NCBI GenBank assembly: GCA_038093515.1
Contig: JBBPSI010000009.1
Coordinates: 186,001-250,000, forward strand
Direction of reading: 5' to 3'
DNA from: Butyriboletus loyo
Taxonomy: Eukaryota; Basidiomycota; Agaricomycetes; Boletales; Boletaceae
DNA: 64,000 nucleotides
The position numbers and the translations under genes were made by a program. The notes under the pieces are model-generated. The model worked only from the letters and a program-made list of their open reading frames with translations. It was not told the origin of the DNA and did no database searches. Of the stretch, positions 12,823 to 24,484 are shown piece by piece. The first letter of the stretch is position 1. Each line of letters starts with the position of its first letter.

Positions 12823-13743
12823 TTACTGACACTTGCACGACACTACGGTCTCTACTCCGCGAAGTCTCGACTCGCGGAGTTTGGGATCTTGTACTGAATT
12901 GAGATGAATATAAACGATTGGAACCTTGTTTGCGGCGGGTAGGGGTATTCGGCCAGTGTCAGGTACTTGAATGAATAGATCCGGGAGTAGGGCAACTCCA
13001 GTGAATTTTTGGTAGCCTGGCACGGCAGTTCGATATGGAATCGTAGCGTCAGGGTGATTGGCTTGTTTTCTGGAATAAGTAAAGCTCGACAATGTAGAAG
13101 TCCGAGTCATTGAACCTTTTGGCAGTAGGTGTGAGATCATTGAAGGAAAAGGTTTGCGTGAGACTTCGTACCATGTGTAACCTTGTACCAGTGTGTGGGG
13201 ATCATCCCGGCTGAGCCCCACAGATTTCCAGAAAAAATCCACAAGACTCGGATACCTCGTGTAATGCTCAAGCGCGCTCGAGCCGTTTCTTCCTCAACAT
13301 AATTACATCTCAGATTTTCTCCAAGGGCAGGCGGCGGCGGCATCTCTATGAACAAGTCAACTTTGAAGATCATGCATTGCTTTTGCGGTCTCCTTCGCAT
13401 GTTGGCACTTCGTTATGCACCGAACACCTTGAACCAGGTATAACTAGAAAGCTTTACATGATCCGAGCGACGTGAACGGTTATGGGGCAAAATAACCTCC
13501 CTAATTACCTGCCAGAGTAATCGACGAACAAATGGGTGACCAGGAATGGACGTCCTGGACCGCAGACGGAAGCTTACTTCTCGCGGCACCCCGCTGCGAA
13601 GCATAGCGACAACGCCATCCTCCCCACCCATGCTCCCTCAAGCTAGTACAGTTGCGACGCATGGACGATACTCCGTGGTTCGCACGAACCCCCATAGCTA
13701 GATCCGGGACGTTGGTCAGTCGGCGCTGAAGTTCTCTAAACAC
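12823..13743 (-). CDS. Unidentified coding fragment, possibly a degenerate gene
   Basis: Several minus-strand frames read like real protein and could be exons of one gene: VFRELQRRLTNVPDLAMGV (about 13743-13620), SFRLRSRTSIPGHPFVRRLLW (about 13570-13510), FKVDLFIEMPPPPALGENL (about 13360-13300), then HYTRYPSLVDFFWKSVGL and QGYTWYEVSRKPFPS (about 13265-13135) running to a stop at 12823. I could not connect them with consistent splice phases and do not recognise the family. It may be a relic. Confidence 0.25.
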
Positions 13744-13989
13744 TCACGAACCACCCAAACAGAAGAATAGGATGGACGATAAGCGATCGCTCGAGGCGGG
13801 GTACATCGCGACCTTCACTTGGCATGCAATCCTGCAAATTGCTCGAGAAATATACGAGTGATCCTTTGTCAAGGTCCCAGACCTTTCTGCATATATAATG
13901 TGAGTAGGTTCACCTATCTTTGAGATGACAAGGCGATGGAATGACTCAGATATCAGGTATGATCAGAGAAGGACTGCTACACTGTGGTA

Positions 13990-14110
13990 CAAACCCTCTT
14001 CCATTCCCATGGTATGTACTGCAGGTCATTCCTCTGTAAGCAAAGGCATCAACCAAGCAGTACAAATGAGAAGGGAAAGGGTCTGACCATTGTGTAGCAG
14101 TTTTGCTCCG
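13990..14110. repeat. Diverged duplicate segment, copy A
   Basis: Shares the stretch CTTCCATTCCCATGGTATGT with positions near 17170. Similarity weakens but continues to the right (CAGTACAA followed by GGGAA blocks), as in old duplicated DNA. Confidence 0.5.
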
Positions 14111-17100
14111 AATGGCTAGCCGACACAGAGAGGAAACTCCCTCTGCTGGTTTAATAGGACGATACCTGCACTGACTCCCCAGTATCCTTGGATCTCTGTA
14201 GATCTATCGGCTCAAGCTTTATTCGGGTTCTGGCCTAAGATAGCTGAGGTATCACGTCCTTTGGATTCTATGGAATGGAGCGTGATCAAATTTCAACCCT
14301 CAGGGGCCGGAAGCGTTCGAGGTTGACCACCATTTCACGACGATGACGGGGCAAGACACCTTCGATGCCCCTGCATAACTGGGGGGTTTGTCATCGAGAT
14401 ACAAGAACAGTTACGACGATACCTGGGTGCCATTTGGGGAATCCATTTCTGCGGAGAAATTGATGCATGGAATCAGGGCGTGGACACCAGGTACTGCTGC
14501 CCTGACCCACACTCGACAAAATAGGTCGTGGGTGGATAGGCCCCGACGCCATATGGCTCAGGAGGGGTTGTTTATGGCTACGGGAGTTCTCTTTCGGGGA
14601 TGTGGTCGCTGGCGTCCGTACAATTCACCGTGCTGGGGTCACGGGGATGGCGAACTTCTGTGCCTCGCTCATCACTCGCGCAGTTCATTCGCAGAGGACC
14701 GTGGATACACGCCCTCTGAGAGTATTCCTGCTGTTTGCTGGTCCTCGGGCTAGGCTAGTTGGAGGCTGGTATTTGTTTTTGTTTTTGTAGGAGGGACACG
14801 GCCCGGTAGGTTGCGAAACCCAGCGACAGATTCTCCGACTCACTGACAGTCTTCCAGGGAGACAACACGCTGCAAGAAAGTTGCTCTGGATCGTTCCCAA
14901 ATTTCCAAACACCATGACTATGTGGCGTTACACCCTCCTGCAAACGAGCCTGGATTCCATTGATGCTTGGCCATCACCCTTTCGTGTTCTAGCACCATCC
15001 ATAAGGTCTCCTGCCACAGCCAGTGGCGCCGTCAGCTCGAAAAAGGTCCGCCCGCCAGCTGATGATTAAAGTATACTAAATGATTGCATTTCAATTCCCC
15101 AGTCAATCGAGTTAGCAATTCGTAGGCCTACAAGTTTTGCGGTGTCCACATTCCCCTCATTGATCTCGCGAAAGATTTGATGGGCAACAAATTTTCATGA
15201 CGCCGCCTTTCAAATGCATTATAGTGGCTTTATAAACCAGTTGAGTATAGATCTTGAGTTTCGTTCAACTTCTTATTTAATTCATTGACGGGAAACACCT
15301 TTCCAGATGTTCCGTCAAAACGCCCACACGCTATATGAAAAGCCATATTTATGAGCTGATCCCGTTCAACACTGCCTTGGCTTCGATGCACTCGTGCCGT
15401 GTCCCAAAGCTTTGCACAGATCATCATCCTTCATAGCTTTTTCCGGTCGGCGCTCGAGTACAAGGTTCACATGACTACAGAATAAAGATACAAGTATGAC
15501 AACGAAACCGTGTTTCCTCGTGCCTTGCGCCCCACTATCTCCCACCCGTCAAGGACGGCACTTCGTCTCGTACTTTTTGTATCTTCGAGAATCATTTCGC
15601 GATAATGATCACAACTCAGCCTTGCCTTTTGGGGAACATGCGGGTATACATCGAATTAACAGCCAAATTAGCCTCACCACACCCCTTTTTCGTTGGATCA
15701 GCGACGCACACATTCCAAAGTACCGTTTACTGGTCATTGAATTCGTCCAGACAGTACTGCCACTCTGCAAGTTCCGAAGCTCAGCTAGTATGTATTCCTC
15801 GGAGAAATCCGATTACTGTGGGCAAAACTAAGAAAGCCAGTTGCTTGAGCAATGAAACCTATGGCAACAAGTTTGACTCCGCTTCCGCGAAGGCGGACTT
15901 AGTACCCTGTCGCACAGAGCGGATAGTGCTCGCGGAGTTGACAATACGACCTCTTCCAAATCGAGAGACGACATAGGATGGTCAAGGCCAGCAAGGAGCA
16001 GCGATGTCTGTCGGAAAGATGATCTATGAGAGCAGCTGGTGCCGGCAGTAAGTATGTTGTCAATGGGCCTGGTAATGGAAGGGGACGACCATCCGTCACT
16101 CGTCGGCCACCAAGCTTCCAAGTCTGGATCCGAACGAGTTGGGACCCCGTTTGACCCCAACAAGAAAACTAGCGGCAGGTCGAATGACAGGGACCTGATG
16201 CCCTGTGATGTCCCGTGGCGAGTGAAAGTTGATAGCGCGAGCACGTTCACGAACTATCCAGGTCAAGATGCGTAAGATGACCTCAGAGACATGGGATCAG
16301 GAAGGATCAGACCTGGGTTGCCTATGAAATGCACCAGGTGCCTCGAGCCAACACGGAAAGCGAGAGGCAAAGTCGGAGAAAAAGATGGATGTCCACTTGA
16401 ATAGTCCGCGCTCAGCACCGACAGTGGCCCCCTTCAGATACTATTTTTTTCATGTTGAGATATCGAGTACTTGAAGTGACCACGCCGGTTGGTTTCCCAT
16501 CTCCGACGCAACCGGTCAACCTGGCAGGCTGACAGTCAATTCTCGCCACCCCATCACCAGTCGGAAGCAGCGGATCACCCTGATCGACGCGCCTACTTCT
16601 CAAGCCACGGTTAAGCGGAGACGAGACCAAGATGGACGAGAGGTTTGTCGAAAGCTTCTTGTGACAAAGTTAGTTTGCCGAATATTTGAGCCTAATTAAG
16701 GATCAGGTAATTGAACTGATGGGAAGCACAACTTTGCCATTTTCACCATTGGAACTTCTTCCGCAACAGTACTTCGCGGTCAGGCACCTTTACTGGGACC
16801 TGTGTACGTGAAGGGTGAATAGTACTCGCTTCTGGGGAGCTCACAGTGATCCTGCGCAGTCGGGACTGCCATCGCCAGGTTCTCAACTAAACCTTCTCAC
16901 TGCTCAGCCACCAGAACGGCTTCCCGTTCTTCTGCGACGGATCCATAGATCTTGCACTACATAGGGTTAAAAGGAGATTAGTTTGTATCACAGGATTACT
17001 AGGCAATGCCCTTCAAGTAGTCCTTCAGACTAGTGTCCCACCCCAAATGGGACGCGAACATTGAGGTGAGCATCTCCAGTCTCAGGAGGGAAAAGTGTGT

Positions 17101-17164
17101 GGACACCACGGATTTGTCCAAGGGCGCTGGTCTTACGATGCTGACATCCACATCGCATGGTCCG

Positions 17165-17275
17165 AGGCTTCTTCCATTCCCATGGTATGTACTGGGACTT
17201 CAGCCAGGAAACAGTGGCGTCTATCTGCAGTACAATGGGAAGGAAGTGCCCCCGACCATGCAGCAGCAAATGTAG
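17165..17275. repeat. Diverged duplicate segment, copy B
   Basis: Second copy of the segment near 13990, in the same orientation, with a shared run of about 22 bp then patchy similarity. The flanking plus-strand frame (17095-17355) is open but unrecognised. Origin is unclear; an old repeat or gene fragment is my inference. Confidence 0.5.
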
Positions 17276-19913
17276 ACATCTCAGAGAACGCAGCGCCCTT
17301 GAAGGTCTGTGCCAGTACGCGTGCAGTGTCCATTCCCCATAACCCAGCCGTGTAGACAACAATGAAGGTGCGCACCAGGTAGGGGTTCCAGGACCGTGAA
17401 GACCAGCTGCATCGAGCGAAAGCGTTGACTAGTCTCCTACAGCGTATTGGTGGAAGCCAGGGAGGTGGGTGCTCGGAAGGGTCTCGGTTTGCTGATGCTG
17501 ATGCTGACCATCCAGTGGAATTTTATAGTCCTGCCATCGGTGTACTCGTGTCTGTCCGCCTGGTCTGCTGGCCTCACACCTAGGTCGTTTGCGCCATGAG
17601 GTTGTCTTGGGACTTGTTAGCAGGAGTTTATCAGCTTCCATCGAGATCGCGATGGCAGACCAATTATGCTGGTGAGGCGTTCGGCAAATGCATTATTCCA
17701 TATTTTTGACCATATCGAGGGGAGGCCACCTAGACCGTTTGTTCATTCCCGCAAATTTATTTTTTCATATGTGACGTGCAGCCCTCATAATTGTGGACCA
17801 CATCATCATAGGACCGGTGTGGATTTTAAAGAAGGTGATGCATGAGCTGCAGCCGCTTGGGCACCCATTTTGCTGAAATGTGCAGCTCTATTGTCGCCTC
17901 GGACATATTCCTTTACGCTTCTACCTTGTCGTTGAAGGGTAATTTCCCCTCTATCTGAGTTTTCAGATGGATTTCGGACTTTCATATGTCGGTGGTTGGC
18001 AGTTGCGCTTTCTTTTCTCCGAAACCGCCACCTTTCCACATGAGAGCAATCTCTCTTCCTTATCGCTCTCATCTGTTCCCATTTGAAGCTTAATTCTTAT
18101 TCCTTTTGGTGAGATGAGATGGTTTCCGATCAACTAATCGACCAGAAACTTTTTTCCACTTGATCAATAGGCGAAACTCCGAGTCTCCGTCTTCAGCCGC
18201 TCTTGTTCGGTCACCTGATCCACAAAACGTCCCAGTACTGTGGCGAATGACCTCGTGTATCACCTCCCTTCATCAATGATGATCTATATGATAGTACTCA
18301 GACCAAAGGTACGAGTGGTTTGCCGAGCTCTGACAACCGCACATTCAAGCCACCCTCTCCTTGCCATGATATATATAGAAAAGGAAATGATCGAAGTGTG
18401 TCGCTCTCAGCCAGTAACTTCCATGAGCGGGGTTGTGACGGGTCGCCTGAGCCATGCGACCAACGTGTGGTGCGGACGTTGTATTTGTCATGTTTGCGGG
18501 ACATTTTTCTGACATGGTGTGGCCGAGCGTCCTGAGAGGACCACGGCCACCAGGGCTCGGATTCCTCCCGCCCCGAAAACTCACTTGAATGATTTTTTAT
18601 TTGTTCGCGTCTGATCGTAAAGCCACACTTCGCTTTGTGTACCCCTACGCAAAATTCACTCTTCCCCACCATACTCACAAGCTAAAGCACATGCCCCGCG
18701 CCAACGTGCGTCATGTGGTCTCAACCCTGTGTTCTCGGTTCGATTTCTATCCCCGAGTCGTTGCCCTCCTTTCACACAACCCCGGCTTCCTGCAATAATT
18801 ACTGGTTTAGTGTTCCTCCGCCTCGACTATCCGCTGCGATTTTCGTGCACTCGCTTTTGTATTGCTGACTACGATATCCATTGTTTATTCCTAGCCATCC
18901 GCCGGCAATGTCCTAGTCCACACCACGAAAGCACACGTGGACGATCGGTAGTATTTTCGGCAGATTGGATATGAACCTTCCGGGAGCTGGAACACGCTTG
19001 TTCTCGGCCCACTCGTGCTTGTTCACGTCACACTTGGAGCATGATAGCAAATTCTAGCTGATCATGGCCAGGGTCCCGCAAGTCTCCTTCCCTGGATGCC
19101 AAAGCCCAGACAATGCATATTTGGGGGATTTACCGTGCGCAGACGTTCTTTCCGGCCGTGCCGGAACGTGTGGCGAACGATCGTCTCCATGATCTCCAAC
19201 GATAAACGATCCACTACCGTTCACATATCCGCACCGCAGTGTTAAATGCCAACCACGATTTGGATCGCAGTGTGAATATTATCCTGATGCTCCTACGCCC
19301 CGGGACGGCGACCCTTCCTTGACACGTCCTCGGAGGAAATAATCCTGGACGAAGCAAAAGCGGGGGAATGCCGTTTCCATCTAAAGGAGACAAAAGAAAG
19401 GAAAGGAAACACGTTGCGTCTGACATATTACTATTACCTGTCAGATCTTCGAACGTCGCTTTTGATCAATATGTCATGGGTTCGCACCACGTCCATCTTG
19501 TACCACCGCATCCCCATCACGGTCACGCTCCCAAACAGACTTGCCTCGGAGCTTGTTGCGCGTTGGAATGGGTCTCTTCGTGCATGGGACGCGAATAGTC
19601 GGTGCTTTTTTCGACACGCCCAGCTGTCGCGCTAAATTCTTGGCTGACGTCGATCACCACTAACTCGTTGTACCGTCTAGCTGGTGCACGCGGAAAGGTT
19701 GTAGTCTCAGGGTCCTCCAGGATGCAGTGCATCCGCGCGGCCAGCGCACACCAGACGATGCAGGGTCATGACATTCATAACAAAACAGCGCAATGTCGAA
19801 TTTGATATATGGACGCCCACACAGATGCAACGTCTGCGACTAACACGCATATGACACCGACCTTCCCTCACCATCGTACCCGAGGACCAGGGAACAGGGC
19901 TAACCAGTCCGTT

Positions 19914-21508
19914 TTACTTCATCTCCAAAAGTTTCACCTCTGATAGACCATCAGTCACATAGTCTGTCGGATCATCAATTGTTACGCACCAAACTTCAAT
20001 GTGGAGTTGGGAGGAATGTCAGACACTTTCTTGGTGCCATAACCCATCGATGGTGGAACCACAATTTCGCGTTCTCCTCCAATTTGCATTCCGGCGACAC
20101 CGATATCCCAACCTGATATCGCAGTAAGCGCACCACATCTTGCATACTATATAATTTGTCCTACCTTTGATGACATCACCCTGTCCAAGCGTGAAGGTGA
20201 ACTAGAGAATAAAGTTGTCAGTAATTCGAACCGCAAGACAATTGTAACCTACAGGTTTGCCTTTGGTGTTCTTGTCAAACACTTTGCCGTCGAGGAACTT
20301 GCCAATATAACGCATCTCAATCTTGTCGCCCTTCTTTGCCGTCTTGCCCGTGCCGACTTTGAAATCCCGAACCTTGACACCTCCCTCGAGGGTACGCTCG
20401 ACCTTCTTGTCCCCCTTTTCCTTCTTATCGCCATCCTTCTGCTCGGGCTTTTCCTTCTTCTTTTCCGTCTTGTCTTTCTTGTCTTTCTTGTCTTTCTTTT
20501 CCTCCGTCTTCTTTGCCTCCGCTTTCTTTTCCGGTGCAGGGGCAGGGACAGCTTTGCCGTCAGCAGCCTTGAGTTTCTTCGCCAGTTTTTTCTTTTGTGA
20601 CTTGGACAATTTATCCTCATGCTCATCAATTTCCATGGCGTCCTCGCGGGAACGCTTAAGGTTTTTGGGTGACTCCACCTCGTCCTGTATTTCTTCGAAG
20701 CGGCTACGGAAAGCGGCACGATCAATCTATGGAACCTGTCTTACAATGACCTGACTCACACAGCGTCAGCATCTTCGCCATCCACGTCAGCCTCGTCTTC
20801 GTTGACTTCTACCTCCACATCCGAGCTGACTTCATCCAAATTATATGCGTCTTCCTCGTCCGAGTCCGCATCAGATCCAAAAGGTGGTTGGTCAACAGGA
20901 GCCTGATCTAGAGAAATGGGACGAGTGAGGAAAGGATATAGGAAAAGCGTGTCAGCATCATACCAATGTAGTTGCCATACAAATGGATCGTGCTGCCGAG
21001 AAAAAATAACAATAAAAGAAGAAAAAGACGCGCCGTTAGTCAGTCATACGCACACACACGACACGTGTCGCGCGCTCACTTTTTTCCGACGGCCTCGAGG
21101 ACGTACTCCATATCCTGCTCGAGGATGATTTCACATGTCGACTGCTCGATCTAGGATACACGTCAGACGCGTCCTCGGGCGTGTCACAGGGAGAGAGAAC
21201 GCGTACTTTGCCTGGGGTGAGCGAGCAGAGGACGGTGGTCACTGCGGGACCTTCAGGTGATTCCTCCTCGTCCTCCTCGTCCTCATCCTGATCTGACGAG
21301 GCGAGACTCTGGTAGGTGAGCTTGATAGACGTCCTAGCAGAGTTGTCTTGCAGCTCGTCGGGTAGGGCCGCATTTTTTATTTGGAGATCACCTTGAGGGA
21401 CGATGACCTCTGCCTTGCCCGGGGTCAAGACGATACTCCTACACGACCCCGTCAGTGTCGCTCACAGACGTACAACGGCGCGTACCAAGGTGCGATAGCG
21501 ACGACCAT
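19914..21508 (-). CDS. Nucleolar FKBP-type peptidyl-prolyl isomerase (FPR3/FPR4 type)
   Basis: Cis-trans prolyl isomerase with an N-terminal nucleoplasmin-like domain, a family acting as histone chaperones in nucleolus and chromatin. The first exon (21508-21486) reads MVVAIAPW; the second starts at 21438 ([15 protein letters not shown]), followed by [29 protein letters not shown] and [11 protein letters not shown], the nucleoplasmin-like fold. Acidic stretches ([20 protein letters not shown]) and a Lys-rich stretch ([15 protein letters not shown]) follow. The C-terminal FKBP domain reads [36 protein letters not shown] and [21 protein letters not shown] last small exon (EVKLLEMK) is added by a splice from TTTG at about 19996, since stopping at 19982 would remove the final strand. 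Divergent from ARPC4, only 129 bp apart. Confidence 0.93.
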
Positions 21509-21637
21509 GACGATGAAGAACTTTTTTTTTTTAGAAAAGCAAAAGTATCGAGCACAAAAAGTTGTAGAAATGCTTCTCCGTAAAAGGGAGAATTGAAACT
21601 CCGCTTACAGTCCAGGTTAAGTGTGGTCGCCGTCGAG

Positions 21638-22468
21638 ATGGTCAGTGGTGACGCTCGAGTGTCGTCGGTGGGGGAAACTGACACTTTCAAACAGTCAAAC
21701 GTACTCAGACCATATCTCGCCGCGGTCAGGTCATCGCTCACAGCAGCGCTCACGCTCGAAAACTTTTCATCACAGGTCTGTTGTCTCGTCGGCTTTCATC
21801 AGACTGATCTCATGCACGTACACCTAGGTCGTCGAGCGACACAATAAACCAGAGGTGGAGGCACGGTATGTGTGCATTCTCAGATATGATCGTACCGTCG
21901 GTATCTCATTAACATATATAGTGGATCAAAAGAAGTTCTCCTCAACCCCCTTACGATATCACGCAATGAGAACGAACGCGTGCTGATCGAGCCCTCCATC
22001 AACTCGATACGGATGAGCATCAAGATCAAACAAGCAGACGAGATCGAACGTATCCTATGCCACAAATTCATGCGCTTCATGATGCAGCGCGCGGAGAGTT
22101 TCGTCGTCCTGCGCAGGAAACCCGTCCCGGTAGGTCTGATCGGTGTGGAAAGATCGAAGCAGGCTGATGCCCTCAAGGGTTATGATATCTCGTTCTTGAT
22201 CACCAACGTCCACTCGGAAACGATGCTCAAGCATAAGGTCGTTGATTTCATCATCCAGTAGGTGTCCTGACCAGTTGTGTCTTACTCATGTATGATGTCT
22301 TCCCAAACCCCAGATTTATGGAAGAGGTCGACAGAGAAATAAGTGAGATGAAACTCAGCCTGAACGCTCGGGCGCGTATAGTTGCAGAGTCTTATTTGAC
22401 TGCGGTAAGTCCACCTTGGCTGCGATGCCGAGGAAAGAATCTGATCTCGTCGGTAGTTCAACTCATGA
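21638..22468 (+). CDS. ARPC4: Arp2/3 complex 20 kDa subunit (ARPC4)
   Basis: Core subunit of the Arp2/3 complex that nucleates branched actin filaments, needed for endocytic patches. Six exons (21638-21640, 21695-21775, 21828-21865, 21922-22257, 22314-22404, 22457-22468) give 186 residues. The protein reads [20 protein letters not shown], then [93 protein letters not shown] and [16 protein letters not shown]. This matches ARPC4 along its whole length. The first exon is just the ATG codon, followed by a 54-nt intron; the residue after it (SN) fits the family N terminus, which supports this start. Confidence 0.96.
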
Positions 22469-22588
22469 GTAGGAATCATTACCGAAGACCCTTTACCTTA
22501 CCCACCACATCGAGTATCTTCGGGTAGATGCAGATGTACATCCTAGAAGCATAACGCGCTTACCTCGAGGGAACCCCGAGCTTCGAAG

Positions 22589-24484
22589 CTAATCGAAACC
22601 AATCCTCCCAGTGATGGCAGGAAATAAATCCCAGTTGGTGACTCTACGAATGGTCGTCTGAGTGATGAAAAACCACAACTGCGATGTGTTACAACTGCGA
22701 TGATAACGTAGGAACGAATATTGTACGTCATACGAACAGCTTCTAAGGTATGCGCGACGTTGGTCCAGCCGAGAACTTGTAGTACTATTAGTGCAGGGAT
22801 CATGCGAATGCTGGGAATGCGATGTGGGGGAAGAAGACTTGGATGCTAATGCAGAGACGAAAGAAGAAGACAACGACACTCACTCACCGCGCACACCTCC
22901 CAGATTATCAAGTAACAAATCCTTGAACCTCCCCCAGATCTGATTCTCGACACTTGGCGCATACCGGGCCAACTCTCCCACCATCTGTTCAGACTCAGCT
23001 AATCGTTGACGCAGCCCCCAATTCTCGTCTTGGGACGCGTCCAGTTTAACAAGGATCTCCCGAGAGTGAGATTCCAATGCGTGCACCTTGCCCTCGGCGC
23101 GCGTCGAGCGATTATTCGACACCGTGAGCTTCTCCTGAAGCTTCTTCTTCGCCACGCGTACTGCGCTCAATTCTTTCTCCAAATCCTTGACGCGCGTCAG
23201 AGGTGCCACCTCAGGCGACAATGCATTACTCGGTGGATGACCGTTCGAATTGGACGGCGACAACGATAGGCAGTTTCGGTTGCTCGAAAACTCAAGGCCG
23301 AGCACGTTTTTAGGTTGGGAACGTACCGCCCCAGCAATGATGGCGTCGTTCACCGTCCCATAGACGGCGCGAAAGAGGTCGTATGCTGTAGACGCATGGC
23401 TGGCGCTCTCCGGATCGTCTGGATGCTCTCGGCTGAGATCCAACTCGCATGCTGCTAGAAGCAACATCGCCGGTCGCATAGCTGCGCTTTTAAACACACA
23501 TGTCGACCAGTCAATCGGTTTGGGACAATGAGAACCTGGAGAACCTGACGTCGCTGTAGAAGTCTCCGAGGCAGGAATGGATGCTGCTGTGAACGCATTC
23601 TCAAACAAAATGATTCGTAGATGTGCATGAAGCGTACCATCTCCCTTTCCTTTCTCGACATCGGACGGATTGTCCAAGTTATCGAGCAGAGATCTTATCA
23701 CGGCACATGCAGCCCTGGACCGGCCCGTGCGCCGATAATGTGCGCCAACCAGGAGATAGGCGCCTGGATCGCTTTTAGTGATAGTGAGCAGGGCGATCGT
23801 GCCCTTTGGGTCCTTGGGAAGCGCGGAGAGATCATAAGTGAAAGGGTACCCCCTGTAAACGAGACTGAGTTGGTAGCCATTCCCATTCGTATATGCAGGC
23901 TTATTTGTGTTGTCTGTAGATAATGGTGGGAAGCGGAGAGAAGGGGGAGTGAGAGAGAAGGACGCCTGAAGTGGCGGCACACTCGAGGGCTTATCTGGAA
24001 GTTCAATGCTGCGTAAGAAGGTGGTCACCGAACCCGGCGGCGGGGAATCGGCCCTCCTTTGACCAGTGAAGACAGTGGCGGTGGATGGCACAGATGTGAG
24101 AGGGAGTCTAAGGGACGGGCCGGGCATATCTGCGTGTGTGCTGAGAGCACTTGTATGCGACGGCCGTTCGGGCACCGACCTGTCCATGCGCGTAAATCTC
24201 CGAGTATAGGAGACAACACGATTCCCCCCTGTCTTGGAGAGAGAGCGATGCTCGCCGTCTGCGGAGAATATTGTGCCCGAGGGCTGGGCCGCGGAGCGGA
24301 GCGAGTTGTGTGCTCGGTCTGGAGGACGGAAAGAGATTATCTCGCGGGTGTGGCCCTGCGGCTGGGACGCGTCGTGTGCCCGACGCGTTCCCAGGGCGGG
24401 TGAGACGATGCAGGACGACTTGCGTTTTCTGTAGGGAGCAGAGCGCGAGGACGAGGTGGGATGAGGACGGGATGTGTCCTTCAT
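22589..24484 (-). CDS. Unrecognised protein with C-terminal coiled coil
   Basis: Long exon 24484-22888 plus a proposed second exon 22845-22589 (617 residues). The N-terminal 190 or so residues are Ser/Pro/Arg-rich and look disordered. The middle is folded-looking: YQLSLVYRGYPFTYDLSALP, then LLVGAHYRRTGRSRAACAVI, HAHLRIILFENAF and AYDLFRAVYGTVNDAIIAG. A heptad-like coiled coil follows (VKDLEKELSAVRVAKKKLQ; ILVKLDASQDENWGLRQRLA). The YRRTGRSRAACAVIRSLLD segment resembles a helical-hairpin repeat but I cannot name a family. The second exon rests on one splice (GTGAGT to TTAG) and could be UTR instead. Ends 120 bp from ARPC4, convergent. Confidence 0.75.

Larger units (their letters stand above)
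12112..19913. other. Gene-poor region with decayed-looking fragments
   Basis: 7.8 kb in which I cannot assemble a recognisable gene. It holds the foldback at 12566-12637, an unidentified minus-strand coding fragment (12823-13743), two diverged copies of a short segment near 13990 and 17170, and many short frames without family motifs, such as 15230-15427 minus and 15828-16250 minus. The pattern suggests mutated repeats or pseudogenes. I see no transposase, reverse transcriptase or long terminal repeats. Confidence 0.5.

Noticed and set aside
19982..19984. In-frame stop of the FKBP at 19982
   Set aside because: Ending there removes the last beta strand. A GTGCGT donor just before it and an acceptor near 19940 restore EVKLLEMK, so the stop is probably intronic.
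20323..20754. Plus-strand frame opposite the FKBP gene rich in Ser and Phe
   Set aside because: Complement of the Lys-rich linker of the FKBP. No family features.
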